This document shows positions 34,175 to 43,029 of a stretch of 64,000 bases of DNA, one piece after another. Source of the stretch: Candidatus Poribacteria bacterium (GTDB lineage Bacteria; Poribacteria; WGA-4E; WGA-3G); contig JAJEGI010000051.1 of the NCBI GenBank assembly GCA_022819945.1, positions 1 through 64,000 of the forward strand, read 5' to 3'. Below the pieces are notes generated by a model. The model had not been told where the DNA came from, made no database searches, and worked only from the letters and a program-made list of their open reading frames with translations. Every line of letters starts with the position of its first letter. The first letter of the stretch is position 1. The position numbers and the translations under genes are program-made.

Positions 34175-36382
34175 ATGCAAGATAATCGAACCGAAACTGC
34201 CGTAGTTAAGAGTATAGGCGTTGATACAGGGGGTACTTTCACGGACATCGTGATGCGTATCAATAGCGACCTGTTCACACACAAAGTGCTATCAACACCC
34301 CGAAATCCTGCACACGCCGTGATACAAGGCGTGAGCGAAATCTTGCGTCTCCACAACACCGATACGGTAGGGGTTGGGTTACCCAACATCGTCCACGGCT
34401 CGACAGTCGCGACGAACGCACTCCTTGAACGTAGAGGTGCACGCATTGCACTCGTCACGACGAAAGGTTTTGAAGACGTTTTAGAGATCGGCAGACAGGC
34501 ACGTCCGAGTCTTTACGATTTCTTTGTAGAACGTCCCGCACCGCTCGTCCCTACCGACAGACGTTTCGGTATATCGGAACGGACGCTGCACACAGGCGAA
34601 ATCCAAATTGAGATTGAATCCGCCGATTTGGATACACTTACCACCAAACTCGCTGCGTTGGAACTTGATGCGATTGCGATCTGTTTCCTTTTCGCCTACG
34701 TCAATCCGCAAAACGAACAAATTGCTGCAGAACACCTCGCACAACTTGGGATACCCGTTTCATGTTCGCACGAGGTCCTGCCCGAATACCGTGAATATGC
34801 GCGTTTTAGCACCACCGTTGCCAATGCATACATCCGTCCCACTTTGGAACGGCATCTATCTACACTGACAGATTCTGACTTGCTGGGCAGTTTTAACGAA
34901 ACGGTAGCCCGTAATGAAATGGAGGGCGGCTGGAACACGAAAAACGTCAAGAAACAAGTAGCCGATACTTATCCGCAAGGTAAAATTAAAAAATCGTTTC
35001 GCCTGATGCTTTCCAATGGGGGTTGTGTTTCTGTGGAGGCATTTCAGGGAAGATTGCAAGCTGAAAACTTACCGTCCCAAGATACGTCTGTTGGTATCCG
35101 CACGGTTCTCTCGGGCCCCGCAGGCGGTGTCCTCGGTGCATATCAGATCGCCAAAACTGCTGGCTACGACCAGATCATCACATTTGATATGGGCGGCACC
35201 TCAACGGATGTGAGTCTTTGTGATAACGGCATCTCGCTCACAACTGAAAGCACAATTAGCGGTCTCCCGATCAAAGTGCCGTTGATTGACATCCATACCG
35301 TCGGTGCAGGCGGCGGTTCTATCGCGACTGTGGACACGGGGGGCGCGCTACGCGTTGGACCCGAGAGTGCAGGCGCAGATCCAGGCCCAATCTGTTATGG
35401 CAATAACGGAGAAGACATCACCGTAACCGACGCGAACCTCTTCTTGGGACGCATCGCTGCAACTCAGTTTTTAGGGGGTGCAATGTCCCTTGATGCCGAT
35501 AAGACCGGCACCCACATTGAAAAATTTGCGGCACAACTCGGCATCCCACCACTACAAGCCGCGGACGGTATCCTCAAGGTCGCCAACGCAGCAATGGAAC
35601 GCGCCATCAAAGTCATCTCTGTGGAACGTGGATTTGATACCCGCGATTTCACGCTCGTCTCTTTCGGCGGTGCTGGCGGTTTACACGCCGCACTTATGGC
35701 AGAGAACCTCGGCATCGAAACAGTCCTGATTCCACCCAACGGCGGCTTACTCTCCGCCTACGGGATGCTCTTTGCAGATGTCGTTAAAGACTATTCGCAG
35801 ACGCTGCTATTGAAGTTTGAAACCGGTGACGGGGTGCTTCTTGAAACGTTAAACGCTGGGTTCGATGAACTCTTAACCCGTGCGGAAAATGAGATGAAAC
35901 CGGAAGGATTCACGCCAGAGCAACTCAAAATTGATCGTTCGCTTGATATACGGTATGAGGGACAGTCTTATGAACTAAATATCCCTTATCTTACTGAAAC
36001 AGGCACATCCGCACGGGAGACACAGGCACTTATCCAAAAATTTCACACCGCACACGAGCAACGGTTCGGTTACGCGCGAACCGACGCACCGGTTGAAGTT
36101 GTAAACTTACGACTTACGGCAACTGGAGAGACTGACAAACCCGCAATTCAACCGTTACCGATCGCCGATGCCGATCCATCTGAAGCATTTACCCTCCAAA
36201 ATCCTGTCATCTTTGAGGGTGAAGCACTCCCAACCAATTTCTACCGCCGCGAAACGTTGCGTCCGGGCAACCAAATTGAGGGTCCCGCGATTGTAACAGA
36301 ATTCAGCGCAACAACCGTAATACCCCCAAATTTCTCTGCCGTTGTTGATGCGTATCAGAATCTTATTTTGCGGCAACAATAA
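34175..36382 (+). CDS. hyuA: hydantoinase/oxoprolinase A-type protein with an in-frame repeat insertion
   Basis: HyuA/OplAH-type ATPase subunit: GVDTGGTFTDIV at the start, HGSTVATNALLERRG, MGGTSTDVSL and GAGGGSIA with VGPESAGADPGPICYG later. HyuA enzymes open cyclic amides such as hydantoins or 5-oxoproline using ATP, normally with HyuB. No hyuB follows; the next gene is a TA pair. Residues about 245-273 (VARNEMEGGW through YPQGKIKK) are encoded by a copy of a dispersed repeat inserted in frame (34911-34994), just before the conserved SFRLMLSNGG. ATG 34175 is chosen over TTG 34157. Activity with the insert is uncertain. Confidence 0.88.
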   Translation: MQDNRTETAVVKSIGVDTGGTFTDIVMRINSDLFTHKVLSTPRNPAHAVIQGVSEILRLHNTDTVGVGLPNIVHGSTVATNALLERRGARIALVTTKGFEDVLEIGRQARPSLYDFFVERPAPLVPTDRRFGISERTLHTGEIQIEIESADLDTLTTKLAALELDAIAICFLFAYVNPQNEQIAAEHLAQLGIPVSCSHEVLPEYREYARFSTTVANAYIRPTLERHLSTLTDSDLLGSFNETVARNEMEGGWNTKNVKKQVADTYPQGKIKKSFRLMLSNGGCVSVEAFQGRLQAENLPSQDTSVGIRTVLSGPAGGVLGAYQIAKTAGYDQIITFDMGGTSTDVSLCDNGISLTTESTISGLPIKVPLIDIHTVGAGGGSIATVDTGGALRVGPESAGADPGPICYGNNGEDITVTDANLFLGRIAATQFLGGAMSLDADKTGTHIEKFAAQLGIPPLQAADGILKVANAAMERAIKVISVERGFDTRDFTLVSFGGAGGLHAALMAENLGIETVLIPPNGGLLSAYGMLFADVVKDYSQTLLLKFETGDGVLLETLNAGFDELLTRAENEMKPEGFTPEQLKIDRSLDIRYEGQSYELNIPYLTETGTSARETQALIQKFHTAHEQRFGYARTDAPVEVVNLRLTATGETDKPAIQPLPIADADPSEAFTLQNPVIFEGEALPTNFYRRETLRPGNQIEGPAIVTEFSATTVIPPNFSAVVDAYQNLILRQQ
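34911..34994 (+). repeat. leader-type dispersed repeat inside the hyuA reading frame
   Basis: GTAATGAAATGGAGGGCGGC at the left and ATCCGCAAGGTAAAATTAAA plus AAAT at the right match the two ends of the intergenic repeats at 26615-26697 and 43257-43320. The length is a multiple of three with no stop in the hyuA frame. Confidence 0.7.
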
Positions 36383-36397
36383 TTTTTACATTTTTAT

Positions 36398-36426
36398 TTG
36401 ACAATACAATTTTTTGCTGGTATAAT
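36398..36426 (+). promoter_or_regulatory. consensus sigma70 promoter of the toxin-antitoxin operon
   Basis: TTGACA (36398-36403), 17-bp spacer, TATAAT (36421-36426): both hexamers are perfect. The antitoxin ATG is at 36516, giving a leader of about 83 nt. Confidence 0.85.
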
Positions 36427-36515
36427 TCCAAATAATGAGGAATCGTGAAAACTATCTAGACCGCCTTTGTTACTGACATCATGATGCATTGCATAGGATA
36501 TAGGGAGAAAGAAGC

Positions 36516-36728
36516 ATGTCAAAAAAAAACCGATCTTTCACAAAATCGTTTTCAATTCCAGAGGGGCAGATCGATGAGCAAACTAACGAACAACTGCCGC
36601 ACCAGGTTCCGCAGGTTGATGATGAGACATGGAACGAGCATACTGAGGATGTTAAAGTTGGCGAACTTGACACCCTTATTGAACAAGCCATTGCCGATTT
36701 TTTGGCTGGGAGGTATGAAGAGGTATGA
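36516..36728 (+). CDS. small acidic antitoxin-like protein
   Basis: A 70-residue acidic protein upstream of a RelE/ParE-like gene that it overlaps by 4 nt (ATGA). The N-terminal 25 residues are basic and polar and could bind DNA. The tail (DVKVGELDTLIEQAIADF then RYEEV) is an amphipathic helix of the kind that wraps toxins. A nearly identical tail is found at the end of the toxin itself. AGGGAGAAAGAAG precedes the ATG. The strong promoter would be autoregulated if this is a classic TA operon. Confidence 0.7.
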   Translation: MSKKNRSFTKSFSIPEGQIDEQTNEQLPHQVPQVDDETWNEHTEDVKVGELDTLIEQAIADFLAGRYEEV

Positions 36729-37183
36729 GCGATCGCCATATAAGGACCAATGCGTTTAACAAATGTTATAAAAAACTTCCATCACAAATTCAGGAATCCG
36801 CCGATGAAAAGTTTGAAGAAATAAAAGAAGATCCTAACGCTTCTACGGATTTCGAGAAGCTCAGTGGTTGGAATAATTGTTGGCGTGTCCGATTCGGGGA
36901 ATATCGAGCTTTGGCAACGAAATATGAGAATATTTATATTTGGTTTTGGATCGGAACAAAGGGTAGGTTCAATGCCTTAATTGGTCGGGGAAACCCTGTT
37001 CCCACTAATATACCGTTCGAGCGAATTGAACAACAGCAGAGATCGTTAACTACGTCTTTAGTGTCTGGTTGGCAAAAAAGTAGCCAGCCATCTGTGGAAG
37101 ATGTTAACACTGGCAAACTTGATAATCTCATTCAGGAAGCCATTTCTGATTTTAATGAAGATAGGTACGAAGAATGGCGTTGA
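36725..37183 (+). CDS. RelE/ParE-like toxin carrying an antitoxin-like C-terminal tail
   Basis: Residues about 1-95 have the RelE/ParE pattern: a helical hairpin (FNKCYKKLPSQIQESADEKF), then CWRVRFGEYRALATKYENIYIWFWIGTKGRFNAL. The final 29 residues (from 124: VEDVNTGKLDNLIQEAISDF and so on) repeat the antitoxin's tail, in both protein and DNA. RelE-type toxins are normally about 90-100 residues, so some 50 are extra. The tail could block or regulate the active site from within. It could be an mRNA interferase or gyrase poison; the catalytic residues do not decide which. ATGA overlap with the antitoxin. Confidence 0.7.
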   Translation: MSDRHIRTNAFNKCYKKLPSQIQESADEKFEEIKEDPNASTDFEKLSGWNNCWRVRFGEYRALATKYENIYIWFWIGTKGRFNALIGRGNPVPTNIPFERIEQQQRSLTTSLVSGWQKSSQPSVEDVNTGKLDNLIQEAISDFNEDRYEEWR

Positions 37184-37302
37184 TACAATAATTGCATACG
37201 CTTTACAGTCCCGCCTTTTGACAAGGCAGCATAATTTTACAATCTTGTCCAAACTTTAGGAACAGTAGGTTGGATTCGCTGAGCCGCGCTCGGCATTGGT
37301 TT

Positions 37303-38043
37303 TTAAGGTGTGGTATCTGCTGAATTGAATTTGACGATTTCCTCCCAAAGCATGTTACCGTCAACATCGCAATATTTCCCGATGAATTCAGCAGTAAACT
37401 TGTTAACGGCCTTAGCATACTCTTGCATAAACTGTTCATTCTTTTCTTTCGCTTGGTGTCCTAAAGGTTCAATGATGTCAGTATATAGGTTGTCATCACC
37501 TGAAATGAATTCCCAAAATTTTTGTCCGCACAACTTTAAGTAATCACCTTTATCCGGTTTTCGATCCTTTCCGTAACAACATCCATTGATCGCAACAACA
37601 TTCATCAGTGCTCTATTCGTGCCGAGAATTCGTTTAGCTTTCTTGAAGTTATCCCGCAACTTTGCGACTTGGCTACTATTTCCCCAATTTGGTCCAGATT
37701 TGATTGATACAATGTATCTTATACTATCTTTTTCAAACTCTAAATCAATCCCCTCTGCTGCAGATTTCTGACCACCATAGACCTGTGAACAGATAAAAAT
37801 GGCAAGCTCTTCCAGAAATCCGCCAAAAATTGTCTCTTCTTGAGAGGATAGATGAGCATCTAAGATTGTCTTTACAAAATCTTGTGCCGTGTTAATATTT
37901 TTAGCCTTGAATAGATACGGATTCTTTCGCCGAATAACCTTCATCAGTTCCAATTTTTGGAGGCTATCTAACCGCTTCTGATGAAAGATTTGAATGTTCG
38001 CCTCAACGTAATCAGTGATCTCTTGTTGTGTAATGGATTTCAT
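37303..38043 (-). CDS. type II restriction endonuclease (PmeII/EcoO109I-like)
   Basis: After the start at 38043 the protein has about 246 residues. EGIDLEF, then YIVSIKSGPNWGNSSQ, fits a PD-(D/E)XK nuclease core in which Asp and Lys are kept and the acid of the (D/E)xK pair is replaced by Ser. FGGFLEELAIF and VVAINGCCYG flank it, as I recall for PmeII/EcoO109I-type restriction enzymes. The recognition sequence cannot be read from the protein. It starts 32 nt inside the end of the methyltransferase gene, on the same strand, so methylation is made first. Cuts unmethylated foreign DNA. Confidence 0.75.
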   Translation of the reverse strand: MKSITQQEITDYVEANIQIFHQKRLDSLQKLELMKVIRRKNPYLFKAKNINTAQDFVKTILDAHLSSQEETIFGGFLEELAIFICSQVYGGQKSAAEGIDLEFEKDSIRYIVSIKSGPNWGNSSQVAKLRDNFKKAKRILGTNRALMNVVAINGCCYGKDRKPDKGDYLKLCGQKFWEFISGDDNLYTDIIEPLGHQAKEKNEQFMQEYAKAVNKFTAEFIGKYCDVDGNMLWEEIVKFNSADTTP

Positions 38044-38881
38044 GCTGTGTCTCTTCAAACAACAGATATTGTGTCGGTTTGATATTCTCCTTTGCCACCT
38101 GATAATACTCGGGCGAAATTTCAATGCCAGCGGAATTCCGCCTTAACGTTTGAGCAACCTGACAAGTCGTACCAGCACCTGCAAACGGATCAAGCACCCA
38201 ATCGTTTTCTTCCGTAAACAATTTGATAAACCATTCAGGCAACGACTTAGGAAAAACGGCACTATGTTTGCGATTTCCTGTTTCCGTTGCTAAGTGCAAA
38301 ACATTCGTCGGATACGCCATCTTTCGGTCCACCCAATTGGAGACGTTCTTCCCAAACCCGCTCCCTACTTTCGAGGTATCCCGACTCTGGTCTGTCGTAC
38401 TGAGGTTTTTCAATCTTTTCTCTGCCCAATCACCCATCGGTACCATAACAGCCTCTTGATACATATTGAACTTTCTGGTTTTATTAAACTGCAAACATCT
38501 CTCCCAAGCATCTCTGAATCGGTTCGGCCATTTGCCCGGATAGCAGTTCTTTTTGTGCCAGACAAACTCCTCTGTCCACAACCAGCCTTGCCTTTTCATC
38601 GCAAGTATCAATTCAATAACATAAGTATGCCGTTCTCCGTCAACAGCTTGCTCTTTGATGTTTAGAATGAAGGTACCAGACGGCTTGAGGACCCTTAAAA
38701 ATTCTTCAGCGCGAGGTATAAACCAATCGACGTAGGCATCAGGACTGATGCCGCCATACGTTTTGGATCGACGGTCCGCATACGGTGGAGAAGTCATAAT
38801 CAAGTCGAATGAATCGTCCCCAAAATCGGCGAGTACATCTAAGCAGTCCCCAAGATAAAGGTCTGTTTTTATCTGTGCCAT
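38012..38881 (-). CDS. type II DNA methyltransferase, beta class (m4C or m6A)
   Basis: Motif IV is TSPPYAD at about 30-36, near the N-terminus. Motif I is late, DPFAGAGTTCQVA, followed by GIEISPEYY. This order is that of the beta class, and SPPY favours N4-cytosine methylation, though N6-adenine is possible. It should protect the site cut by the endonuclease encoded 3' to it and overlapping by 32 nt. Length (289) is normal. It lies next to a toxin-antitoxin pair, a small defence and stability island. Confidence 0.92.
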   Translation of the reverse strand: MAQIKTDLYLGDCLDVLADFGDDSFDLIMTSPPYADRRSKTYGGISPDAYVDWFIPRAEEFLRVLKPSGTFILNIKEQAVDGERHTYVIELILAMKRQGWLWTEEFVWHKKNCYPGKWPNRFRDAWERCLQFNKTRKFNMYQEAVMVPMGDWAEKRLKNLSTTDQSRDTSKVGSGFGKNVSNWVDRKMAYPTNVLHLATETGNRKHSAVFPKSLPEWFIKLFTEENDWVLDPFAGAGTTCQVAQTLRRNSAGIEISPEYYQVAKENIKPTQYLLFEETQHEIHYTTRDH

Positions 38882-38980
38882 CCAATCATCTGCCTTTGTA
38901 CGAAAGCGTTTTACAGCATAATACCACGCTTGCTATAAGGAAGTCAAGCAGAAAACTTTACACACCCGTTCGCGAATTCC

Positions 38981-39009
38981 TTGACACGTCGAGCACGGTT
39001 TGCTATACT
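38981..39009 (+). promoter_or_regulatory. sigma70-like promoter of the enolase-superfamily gene
   Basis: TTGACA (38981-38986), 17-bp spacer, TATACT (39004-39009). AGGAGG follows at 39031-39036, 9 nt before the TTG start at 39046. It shows that the open frame upstream of 39046 is not translated. Confidence 0.8.
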
Positions 39010-39045
39010 TTGAGCATTGCAAAAGTTAATAGGAGGACAATCGCC

Positions 39046-40239
39046 TTGGAAATCACAGATGTAAAAACGATTCTGACAGCACCCGATGGGATTCGGCTCG
39101 TCGTTGTTAAGGTTGAGACGAGTGAACCCGGTTTATACGGCATCGGCTGTGCCACGTTTACACAACGTCCCCTCGCCGTAGCAACAGCAGTCGATGAATA
39201 TCTCAAGCCTTTTCTCGTCGGAAAAGACCCAGCGAACATAGAAGATATTTTCCAGACCAGTTTTGTTAGTTCCTATTGGCGGAACGGACCCGTGCTGAAC
39301 AACGCGCTCAGCGGTGTGGACATCGCCTTGTGGGACATCATGGGCAAACGCGCCAACATGCCTGTCTACCAACTACTCGGTGGCAAATGCCGTGAAGCCG
39401 CAACGCTTTATGCACACGCAGGTGGCGGCACCTTTGAGGAAGTAGAGGAAAGCATCCGCCGTTATATAGAGCAAGGCTATCGCTATGTCCGCGCACAGGT
39501 GGCAATACCCGGATATTCGACGTATGGTGCAGGCGGTGGAAAGCGAAGTTCACCTGCCTTTGAACCGACCCCCTATGTCAATACCATCATCAAACTCTTC
39601 GATCATCTGCGAACGCACTTAGGCGACGAGGTGGAACTCCTCCACGATGTACATGAACGTATCCCGCCGATACAGGCGATTAATCTCGCTAAAGGACTCG
39701 AACCCTATAACCTCTTCTTCCTTGAAGACCCGTTTGCACCGGAAGACGTTGACTATTTCCAACTGATGCGTCAACAGACAAGCATCCCCATTGCGATGGG
39801 AGAACTGTTCAACAATCCGAACGAGTACGTTCATCTTATCAAAGACCGGCTCATTGACTTTATCCGTGTACATATCTCACAGATCGGTGGCATCAGTCCG
39901 GCGCGTAAACTCGCCGCGTTCTGTGAATTCTTCGGTGTACGCACGGCATGGCACGGTCCGGGGGATGTCTCGCCTGTTGGGCATGCCGCCAACGTTGCAC
40001 TGGATCTGGCGTGTTATAACTTCGGAATCCAGGAGCAGCACGTCTTCGGTGAGAATACCAAAGAAGTTTTTCCCGGCTGCCCCGAAATTCGGGACGGCTG
40101 TTTTTGGGCAAATGATGAACCCGGACTCGGCATGGATCTAAACGAGGCACTCGCGGCACGCTTCCCATTCCCAGAACATCCGCTCAACGGCGGTTGGGCT
40201 CCCGTCCGTCGGATGGATGGCACAGTCATCCGTCCTTAG
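39046..40239 (+). CDS. mandelate racemase/muconate lactonizing family, mannonate dehydratase-like
   Basis: Enolase-superfamily protein of about 397 residues. The metal ligands are the Asp of LLHDVHERI, the Glu of FFLEDPFAPED and the Glu of IAMGELF. RAQVAIPGYSTYGAGG and TAWHGPGDVSPVGHAAN match the D-mannonate/altronate dehydratase (RspA-like) group, in which that His is catalytic. Predicted reaction: removal of water from a sugar acid. TTG at 39046 is the start, set by promoter and AGGAGG; an open frame extends to 38809. Confidence 0.9.
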   Translation: MEITDVKTILTAPDGIRLVVVKVETSEPGLYGIGCATFTQRPLAVATAVDEYLKPFLVGKDPANIEDIFQTSFVSSYWRNGPVLNNALSGVDIALWDIMGKRANMPVYQLLGGKCREAATLYAHAGGGTFEEVEESIRRYIEQGYRYVRAQVAIPGYSTYGAGGGKRSSPAFEPTPYVNTIIKLFDHLRTHLGDEVELLHDVHERIPPIQAINLAKGLEPYNLFFLEDPFAPEDVDYFQLMRQQTSIPIAMGELFNNPNEYVHLIKDRLIDFIRVHISQIGGISPARKLAAFCEFFGVRTAWHGPGDVSPVGHAANVALDLACYNFGIQEQHVFGENTKEVFPGCPEIRDGCFWANDEPGLGMDLNEALAARFPFPEHPLNGGWAPVRRMDGTVIRP

Positions 40240-40265
40240 GTAAAATCATAAGGCTGTCCCGCATT

Positions 40266-40302
40266 AGCAAGCGGTGCGGAAACCCAATATTTAAAAAATA
40301 TG
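40266..40302 (+). repeat. leader-like repeat ending at the start of the FG-GAP gene
   Basis: GCGGAAACCCAATATTTAAA followed by AAATATG is close to the end of the repeats at 8264-8336 and 8403-8476 upstream of mutL. Again the repeat ends at a start codon and there is no SD. Confidence 0.6.
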
Positions 40303-41955
40303 AAACGTATTGCTTATGCTGCTTTTATACTCTTGGCAAGTTTCGTACACGCAGATATCCGGTTCACACGCGTAACCGACGAAACCGGTATCCAATTCCG
40401 TCATTTCAACGGTGCGACGGGCGAAAAGCATCTCGTTGAAACGATGGGCGGCGGTGCCGCTTTCTTCGATTACGATAACGATCATGATCTGGATATCTAT
40501 TTCGTCAACGGGGCACCCCTCACTGTAGCAGCGGTTTTTAACTCCGATGCCCTCCTACCCACAAATCAACTCTATCAAAATAACGGGGACGGCACTTTCA
40601 CCGACATCACACAACGCGCGGGTGTCGGTGATACCGGTTACGGTATCGGTTGCTGTGTCGCCGATTATGATAACGACGGCTACCGAGACCTGTTTATTAC
40701 CAACTTCGGGCAGAATGTCCTCTACCGAAACAACGGTGATGGCACTTTTACTGACGCGACAAACGATGCGAAGTTGGTTGATGAACCTTGCTTCTCAGCC
40801 GGATGTGCTTTCGCCGATTACGATAACGATGGCTGGCTTGATCTGGTCGTCGTGAACTATGTGTTAATTGATTTAGAGACCGCTCCGGATTGTTCGCAAG
40901 TTGGGATACCCGCCTATTGCCGTCCTGAAGACTTTCCGCCCGCATCGGATGTCCTCTACCGAAACAACGGTGATGGCACTTTTACCAATGTAACGCAGGA
41001 TGTTGGACTCACCGCACTCGGCAGGGGACTCGGCGCAATCTGGACGGATGTTGATAATAACGGATCTCTTGATCTTTACATCGCCAATGACCGAGAGCCT
41101 AACTTTCTCTATCAAAATAACGGGGACGGCACATTCGCAGAGCTCGGTGAGTTAAACGGCATCGCACGCAACGAGCACGGCGACGCGGAAAGCAGTATGG
41201 GTATTGATACAGCGGATTACGACAACGATGGCGATTTTGATGTAATCCTCACCCATTATCAAACCGAAACCAATACACTCTATCAGAATGATGGAAGTGG
41301 CATCTTTAGGGATGTCACGGCGCAAAGCCGTTTGAGTGAACCGACACTCCTACCCTTGGCGTGGGGCACCGGCTTCGTCGATTTTGATAATGACGGTTGG
41401 CTCGACCTCTTTTTTGCCAACGGACACCTCCATGATAATATTGAAGAATTGGAGGAAATTGGGGTCTACAAACAGCAAAACCAGCTCTTCCGCAACGGGG
41501 GAAATGGAACGTACATAAACATTTCCGAAAAATCTGGCGATGGACTATTAATCAAGAAATCCAGCCGCGGTACAATTTTCGGGGACTATGATAACGATGG
41601 CGACCTGGACATCCTTGTAATAAACATCGCCGATACACCGGACCTACTCCGAAACGATACGCCACCGGTTCATCACTGGTTAGGTGTTAAACTCGTCGGT
41701 GAAAAATCAAATCGCGACGGGATAGGCGCGAAGATAACACTTCAGAGCGGCGACACAAATCTGCTCCGAGAAGTAAAGAGCGGAACGAGTTATCTCTCAC
41801 AAAACCCGCATCGTCTCTTAATTGGATTAGGGACAGCGGATCAGGTTGATCGGATAATTGTCCGCTGGCAGAATGGTGTTCAGGATGTAGTTGAAAATGT
41901 CCGAGGCAATCAGTGGTTGACAATTCAGGAAGGTGCGGGTATCATATCAGATTAA
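40300..41955 (+). CDS. secreted FG-GAP/ASPIC-UnbV protein
   Basis: Signal peptide at about 1-18. Six to seven FG-GAP/VCBS-type units follow, with DYDNDH- and DFDNDGWLDLFF-type Ca loops and NNGDGTFT strands. An ASPIC/UnbV domain lies at about 460-540 (NRDGIGAKITLQSGD, SYLSQNPHRLLIGLG). Unlike the paralogue at 18038 it has no C-terminal sorting tail, so it may be periplasmic or released. A Cys-containing insertion (about 195-215) interrupts one repeat. Role is probably binding or adhesion; the CRTAC1-like group has no firm function. Confidence 0.87.
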   Translation: MKRIAYAAFILLASFVHADIRFTRVTDETGIQFRHFNGATGEKHLVETMGGGAAFFDYDNDHDLDIYFVNGAPLTVAAVFNSDALLPTNQLYQNNGDGTFTDITQRAGVGDTGYGIGCCVADYDNDGYRDLFITNFGQNVLYRNNGDGTFTDATNDAKLVDEPCFSAGCAFADYDNDGWLDLVVVNYVLIDLETAPDCSQVGIPAYCRPEDFPPASDVLYRNNGDGTFTNVTQDVGLTALGRGLGAIWTDVDNNGSLDLYIANDREPNFLYQNNGDGTFAELGELNGIARNEHGDAESSMGIDTADYDNDGDFDVILTHYQTETNTLYQNDGSGIFRDVTAQSRLSEPTLLPLAWGTGFVDFDNDGWLDLFFANGHLHDNIEELEEIGVYKQQNQLFRNGGNGTYINISEKSGDGLLIKKSSRGTIFGDYDNDGDLDILVINIADTPDLLRNDTPPVHHWLGVKLVGEKSNRDGIGAKITLQSGDTNLLREVKSGTSYLSQNPHRLLIGLGTADQVDRIIVRWQNGVQDVVENVRGNQWLTIQEGAGIISD

Positions 41956-42071
41956 GTTGATTGATTAGACGAGATTGCTAAGCCTTCTAAGACATAGAGG
42001 CATAATGTGATGGAGAGCCAACGAAGTGAGGTTTTCATCGCTATTTCACCTGACGAAGAAAGTGGATGGAT

Positions 42072-42980
42072 TTAATCAAATCCCAACCGTTTGACCTCTG
42101 TCTGAAGGGAGATTCCAGTCTTGTCACGGACCTGCTGTTGGATATATGCGACCAATTTTAGTACGTCTTCTGCTGTCGCATTGTCAAGATTGAGGATAAA
42201 GTTTCCGTGCACCGTGGACACCTCTGCACCGCCGATACGATAGCCTTTCAATCCGCTAATGTCGATCAGCCGTCCCGCGGAATCACCAGGCGGATTCTTG
42301 AACATACACCCCGCATTCTCTTCGGCGAAGGGCTGCGTTGCGACTTTCTGCTTGTAGAACGTTTGCATCCGTTCCGTGATTGCGTCAACATCTCCGGGTT
42401 CAAGTGCCAGCGTCGCACCTGTAACACAGAAATAGGGCTCCAAACCGCTGTGTCGGTATTCAAACCCCGCTTCGGCATGTGTTAAGTTGACGAGTTCACC
42501 ACTGTCAGTCATGACCGTGACATCTGTGACGACATCTCCGAAACTGCTCCCCCATGCACCGGCGTTCATGATGAGCGCACCGCCGACAGAACCCGGTATG
42601 CCGAGCGCAAATTCCACACCGCTCAAACCGCTTCGCGACATCGTTTTTGACAGGGCTGGCAGTGAAAGTCCCGCACCCACCGAAACGACTTCCCCGTCCG
42701 CTTCCAATTTTGCCAACTCACCAACTAACCTGACGCTAATCCCTTTGAAACCGGTATCACTCACCAATAGGTTAGACCCACGACCAATAATTGCAGTCGG
42801 AACACCCCATTGTTTATGAAAACGCGCCAACGCTGCCAGTTCGGAGACCGTGCTGATTTCAATATAAGCCGTCGCTTCGCCACCGATACCGAAGTGGGTA
42901 TGTTTCGCGAGCGGTTCTCCGAACCGGAGCCGTGAACCGGGTTGCGTCACAATTTCCGGCAATGCCTCTTTCCAATCCAT
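42072..42980 (-). CDS. murB: UDP-N-acetylenolpyruvoylglucosamine reductase
   Basis: The FAD-binding part begins with NTxxIGG-like HTHFGIGGEATAYIE, then IGRGSNLLVSDTGFKG, and the Tyr/Ser/Glu active-site segments follow: EYRHSGLEPYF, ENAGCMFKNPPGDSAGRLID and a late acidic segment. It makes UDP-MurNAc for peptidoglycan in the cytoplasm. Length (302) is normal. The Ser of the usual GSFFxNP is Cys here (AGCMFKNP), as in a known MurB variant type. GGGAGG lies 6-8 nt before the ATG and a perfect promoter just upstream. Confidence 0.96.
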   Translation of the reverse strand: MDWKEALPEIVTQPGSRLRFGEPLAKHTHFGIGGEATAYIEISTVSELAALARFHKQWGVPTAIIGRGSNLLVSDTGFKGISVRLVGELAKLEADGEVVSVGAGLSLPALSKTMSRSGLSGVEFALGIPGSVGGALIMNAGAWGSSFGDVVTDVTVMTDSGELVNLTHAEAGFEYRHSGLEPYFCVTGATLALEPGDVDAITERMQTFYKQKVATQPFAEENAGCMFKNPPGDSAGRLIDISGLKGYRIGGAEVSTVHGNFILNLDNATAEDVLKLVAYIQQQVRDKTGISLQTEVKRLGFD

Positions 42981-43000
42981 TCTCGCCTCCCTTTCTCTCT

Positions 43001-43029
43001 ATTATAGCATATACAGTGGCGAGTGTCAA
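43001..43029 (-). promoter_or_regulatory. consensus sigma70 promoter of murB
   Basis: On the minus strand: TTGACA (43029-43024), 17-bp spacer, TATAAT (43006-43001), both perfect. The murB ATG at 42980 is about 15 nt from the predicted transcription start. Confidence 0.85.

Noticed and set aside
38809..39045. N-terminal extension of the mannonate-dehydratase-like protein
   Set aside because: It overlaps the promoter and AGGAGG and the divergent methyltransferase gene; the family fold begins at the TTG at 39046.
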